Below, piece after piece: positions 14,544 through 16,598 of a stretch of 16,598 nucleotides of DNA. Numbering within the stretch: the stretch's first letter is position 1; each line of letters begins with the position of its first letter. This DNA comes from 67-14 sp035502775 (GTDB lineage: Bacteria; Actinomycetota; Thermoleophilia; Solirubrobacterales; 70-9). The position numbers and the translations under genes are program-made. The notes under the pieces are model-generated. The model had not been told where the DNA came from, did not search any database, and saw only the letters and a list, made by a program, of their open reading frames with translations. The stretch covers positions 1 through 16,598 of the forward strand of contig DATJUB010000006.1 in the NCBI GenBank assembly GCA_035502775.1, written 5' to 3'.

Positions 14544-14552
14544 TGTTGCCAT

Positions 14553-16286
14553 ATGAACAATCGGCCACCCACCCGGCTGGAGCGCCAAAAGCGCCTCAAG
14601 ACCCGGGCGCTCCCACTGGTCGCCGTCGCATTCGTGGCATTCATCCTCGGCATGATCAAGGGATGCCCCGGCGACCCGAACCGGACGGCCGCCGAAAACT
14701 ATGTGAAGGCCTGGTCGGAACACGACTACGCGGCGATGCACGGTGAGCTGAGCACGAAGTCGCGGGAGGCGATTCCGCTGGAACGGTTCCAGGAGCGCTA
14801 CCAGCAGGCCGAGAGCATGGCCACCATGCAGACGCTCGAGGCCGACGAGGCCGAGGGCGACGAGACCGTGGCCGAGATTCCGGTCACCGCGACGACCCTG
14901 GCTTTCGGCCAGATCAAGCAGAAGATGGACTTCACCTTCGGCTCGGACGGCATCGCCTTCCGCAACGACCTGCTCTTCCCCGGTCTCGATGAGGACGAGG
15001 AGCTGAGCCGCGACACCGAGATGCCGACCCGGGCACCGATCCTCGCCAACGACGGCCAGGTGATGGCGAAGGGGCCATCCCTCGCCCGCGAGTATCCGCT
15101 CGGCGACGCGATGATCGACGTGACCGGCACGATCGGTGAGAGCAAGGCCGGCGACATCACCAACACCGCCCAGGGATTCTCGGCCGGCGAGCCGGTCGGA
15201 GTGAGCGGTCTCGAGCTCGCCTACAACGGCCGTCTGGCCGGCACGCCCGGCGGCACGCTCTGGGCCGTGCCCCTGGGCAGCGACGAGGGAACCGAGGGCC
15301 GCGAGCTCGGCAAGGGCGAGCCCGCACCCGCCGCCGCCCTGAAGACCACGATCGATCCCGCCCTCCAGGATTCCGCGGTCTCCAACCTCGCCGGCCGCGC
15401 CGGCGGAGTCGCCGTGCTCGACGCCCGCAGCGGCCAGGTGCGGGCGCTGGCCGGCCAGGCGTACTCGGTGCTCCAGCCCCCCGGATCGACCATGAAGATC
15501 ATCACCGCCACCGCCGGGCTGGAGAACAACAAGGTCAAGATGGAGGACGAGTTCGAGTACGCGACCTCGGGCGTGGCCGACGGGCGCGAGATCAAGAACG
15601 CGCACGACGAGATCTGCGGCGGCACCTTCGTCGAATCCTTCGCCAAGTCCTGCAACTCGGTCTTCGCCCCGCTGGCGATGGAGATCGGTGAAGAAGAGTT
15701 CACCGAGACCGCCGAGGCATTCGGTTTCAACCGGCCGCCGCAGCTGTTCAACGACGCGGCATTGGCCGCGGTCGATCCACCGATCCCGACCGTGCCCCAG
15801 CCGGGTGAGTACAACAACGAGCTCGGGGTGAGCGGCATCGGCCAGGGCGTGGTCCAGGCTACCCCTCTCCTGATGGCCAGCACCGCACAGGCGATCGCCA
15901 ACAAAGGCAAGGTCTCGGCGACACCGATCGTCACCGAACCCGCACTTCAGCCCGACCTGACCGAGGTCGAGGTCGCCTCACCGAAGACCGCGGCGCAGGT
16001 GGCCGAGCTGATGGTCGCGGTCGTAACCTCCGGGACCGGCTCCCAGGCCGCGATCGCGGAGGGTCAGGTGGCCGGCAAGACCGGTACCGCCGAGGTCGGC
16101 CCGCGCGCCGGTGGAGAGGTCGACGACGAAGGCAATCCCGACCTGATCGAAGACGCATGGTTCTCCGGATTCGCCCCTTCGGACAAGCCGAAGCTGGCGA
16201 TCGGCGTGATGATCATCGACGCTCCGGGAGACGGCGGAACGGTCGCCGCCCCGATCGTGAGCTCGGTGCTCAGCGCCGGGCTGTAG
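14553..16286 (+). CDS. Penicillin-binding transpeptidase with MecA-type N-domain
   Basis: This 577-residue protein is a DD-transpeptidase that cross-links peptidoglycan outside the membrane. After a basic N-terminus, residues 19-35 form a membrane helix followed by KGC (C38). An NTF2-like MecA_N domain covers about 45-145 (AAENYVKAWSEHDYAAM). It is followed by a linker or dimerisation region with TRAPILANDGQVM, and the transpeptidase domain from about 275. The active-site motifs are SxxK S312-K315 (PPGSTMK), SxN S366-C367-N368 (SCN), and K509-T510-G511 (KTGTAE). There is no transglycosylase domain, so it is class B-type. The layout resembles PBP2a of staphylococci and the mycobacterial penicillin-binding lipoprotein. 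The lipobox is poor (IKGC, Lys at -2), so a simple membrane anchor is more likely than lipidation. It shares a divergent promoter region with the MarP-like protease. Confidence 0.9.
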   Translation: MNNRPPTRLERQKRLKTRALPLVAVAFVAFILGMIKGCPGDPNRTAAENYVKAWSEHDYAAMHGELSTKSREAIPLERFQERYQQAESMATMQTLEADEAEGDETVAEIPVTATTLAFGQIKQKMDFTFGSDGIAFRNDLLFPGLDEDEELSRDTEMPTRAPILANDGQVMAKGPSLAREYPLGDAMIDVTGTIGESKAGDITNTAQGFSAGEPVGVSGLELAYNGRLAGTPGGTLWAVPLGSDEGTEGRELGKGEPAPAAALKTTIDPALQDSAVSNLAGRAGGVAVLDARSGQVRALAGQAYSVLQPPGSTMKIITATAGLENNKVKMEDEFEYATSGVADGREIKNAHDEICGGTFVESFAKSCNSVFAPLAMEIGEEEFTETAEAFGFNRPPQLFNDAALAAVDPPIPTVPQPGEYNNELGVSGIGQGVVQATPLLMASTAQAIANKGKVSATPIVTEPALQPDLTEVEVASPKTAAQVAELMVAVVTSGTGSQAAIAEGQVAGKTGTAEVGPRAGGEVDDEGNPDLIEDAWFSGFAPSDKPKLAIGVMIIDAPGDGGTVAAPIVSSVLSAGL

Positions 16287-16346
16287 ACGGCCGGACCGGG
16301 CTGCCGAAGGCCCATTGTGGTGGACCCGGCCAGGGACCGGGCTTGC

Positions 16347-16368
16347 GGGGTCGGGTGGTTGGGTCGGG
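16347..16368 (+). other. Canonical G-quadruplex motif
   Basis: Four G tracts lie on the plus strand: GGGG at 16347-16350, GGG at 16353-16355, GGG at 16361-16363 and GGG at 16366-16368. The loops are TC, TGGTT and TC (2, 5 and 2 nt). This satisfies the standard G3+N1-7 rule without any mismatch. It overlaps the left arm of the 25-bp inverted repeat, so in single-stranded DNA or RNA it could fold either into a quadruplex or into a long hairpin with the right arm. Confidence 0.6.
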
Positions 16369-16470
16369 TAGGCACGGCCTCCGGGACAGAACCTCTGGGG
16401 TCGGGTCCAAGTCGCGGACAGCCACTTAGGGAGCCCTCCGGGCGCGCCTACCCGACCCAACCACCCGACC
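16349..16470. repeat. Inverted repeat with 25-bp perfect arms
   Basis: The left arm (16349-16373, beginning GGTCGGGTGG) and right arm (16446-16470, ending CCACCCGACC) are perfect complements over 25 bp. The 72-nt loop between them carries a further GGGGTCGGGT and a small GCCC-TCC-GGGC hairpin. It begins 62 bp past the stop of the penicillin-binding protein gene. It could be a terminator or mRNA-stabilising stem, a small RNA, or a short palindromic repeat or MITE with 25-bp terminal repeats. No target-site duplication is evident at the edges and there is no T tract after the right arm. Confidence 0.65.
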
Positions 16471-16565
16471 AGGACCATGTTCGTGAGAGACCACGCCCGA
16501 ACGACAGACGTGATCTTGGACACCAGTCACTGAGGTTCAACAAGGGCAGGTGGTATCGGGGTGGA

Positions 16566-16598
16566 GACGATTACCGCCCGATAGGGGCGGTAATCGTC
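16566..16598. terminator. Perfect 14-bp hairpin at window end
   Basis: The arms GACGATTACCGCCC (16566-16579) and GGGCGGTAATCGTC (16585-16598) are perfect complements around the loop GATAG. The last base of the arm is the last base of the window, so any following T tract cannot be judged. It may be a bidirectional terminator between the penicillin-binding protein gene and a convergent gene beyond the edge, or part of a repeat at which an assembly ended. Confidence 0.5.

Larger units (their letters stand above)
16287..16598. other. Intergenic region, 312 bp, no supported gene
   Basis: No credible coding region was found on either strand. A 10-bp direct repeat GGACCGGGCT occurs at 16293-16302 and 16334-16343. 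The motif GGGTCGGGT occurs three times on the plus strand (16348, 16361, 16398) and its complement in the arm at 16446-16470. The two strong inverted repeats listed separately account for much of the sequence. The stretch 16471-16565 shows nothing recognisable. Confidence 0.6.

Noticed and set aside
16293..16470. CRISPR array or insertion sequence after the penicillin-binding protein gene
   Set aside because: The repeats are an inverted pair and short unevenly spaced motifs, with no regular repeat-spacer pattern, no transposase and no clear target-site duplication.
16477..16533. Short plus-strand frame of 18 codons (MFVRDHARTT...)
   Set aside because: It has no ribosome site, unremarkable composition and no support. 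It is too short to separate from chance.
1..16598. tRNA, rRNA or phage genes
   Set aside because: No cloverleaf-like sequence, rRNA segment, integrase or capsid-type gene was recognised in the intergenic gaps or coding regions.

Overview
The window is high-GC bacterial DNA with tightly packed genes. G/C-ending codons dominate, and several genes appear to be transcribed without a 5' leader: a TANNNT-like -10 box sits exactly 6 nt before the start codon. The content (an AddB/AddA-type helicase-nuclease pair, a sulfate transporter preceded by a binding lipoprotein, a MarP-like membrane serine protease, and a penicillin-binding protein with a MecA-type N-terminal domain) suggests an actinobacterium, possibly of the Thermoleophilia/Solirubrobacterales type. 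That placement is inferred from gene content and style, not from a marker gene.

Layout. (1) 1-775: a perfect hairpin (102-130), a small acidic helical protein of unknown function on the minus strand (167-622), and a divergent intergenic region. (2) 776-7281, plus strand: a two-gene recombination operon, an AddB-like nuclease subunit overlapping by 4 nt with an AddA-like UvrD helicase-nuclease. (3) 7278-9045, minus strand: xseA-xseB, both subunits of exonuclease VII, meeting addA tail to tail so that one CTAG holds both stop codons. (4) 9046-9249: regulatory region between xseA and the sulfate operon, with a perfect 9-bp-arm inverted repeat lying over the inferred xseA promoter and an extended -10 promoter for the transporter. 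(5) 9250-13004, plus strand: cysP-cysT-cysW-cysA, a complete sulfate/thiosulfate ABC importer with overlapping or nearly touching genes. (6) 12934-14508, minus strand: an HxlR-family regulator whose 3' end overlaps cysA by 71 bp, and upstream of it a CvpA-trypsin fusion protease of the MarP type. (7) 14553-16286, plus strand: a class B-type penicillin-binding protein, divergent from the protease across only 44 bp. (8) 16287-16598: no gene, but a 25-bp perfect inverted repeat whose left arm is a canonical G-quadruplex motif, and a 14-bp-stem hairpin that ends exactly at the window edge.

How the parts work together. addB-addA and xseA-xseB form a DNA-end and single-strand-DNA processing neighbourhood. 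The cys operon imports sulfate for cysteine synthesis. The protease and the penicillin-binding protein both act at the cell envelope and share one compact divergent promoter region. The most notable points are the SSB-like C-terminal tip (DDDVPF) on XseB, the Lys-to-Arg change in the AddB-like P-loop, the four-cysteine pattern carried by the AddA-like rather than the AddB-like subunit, and the G-quadruplex-bearing inverted repeat. No CRISPR array, tRNA, rRNA, transposase or recognisable phage gene was seen.
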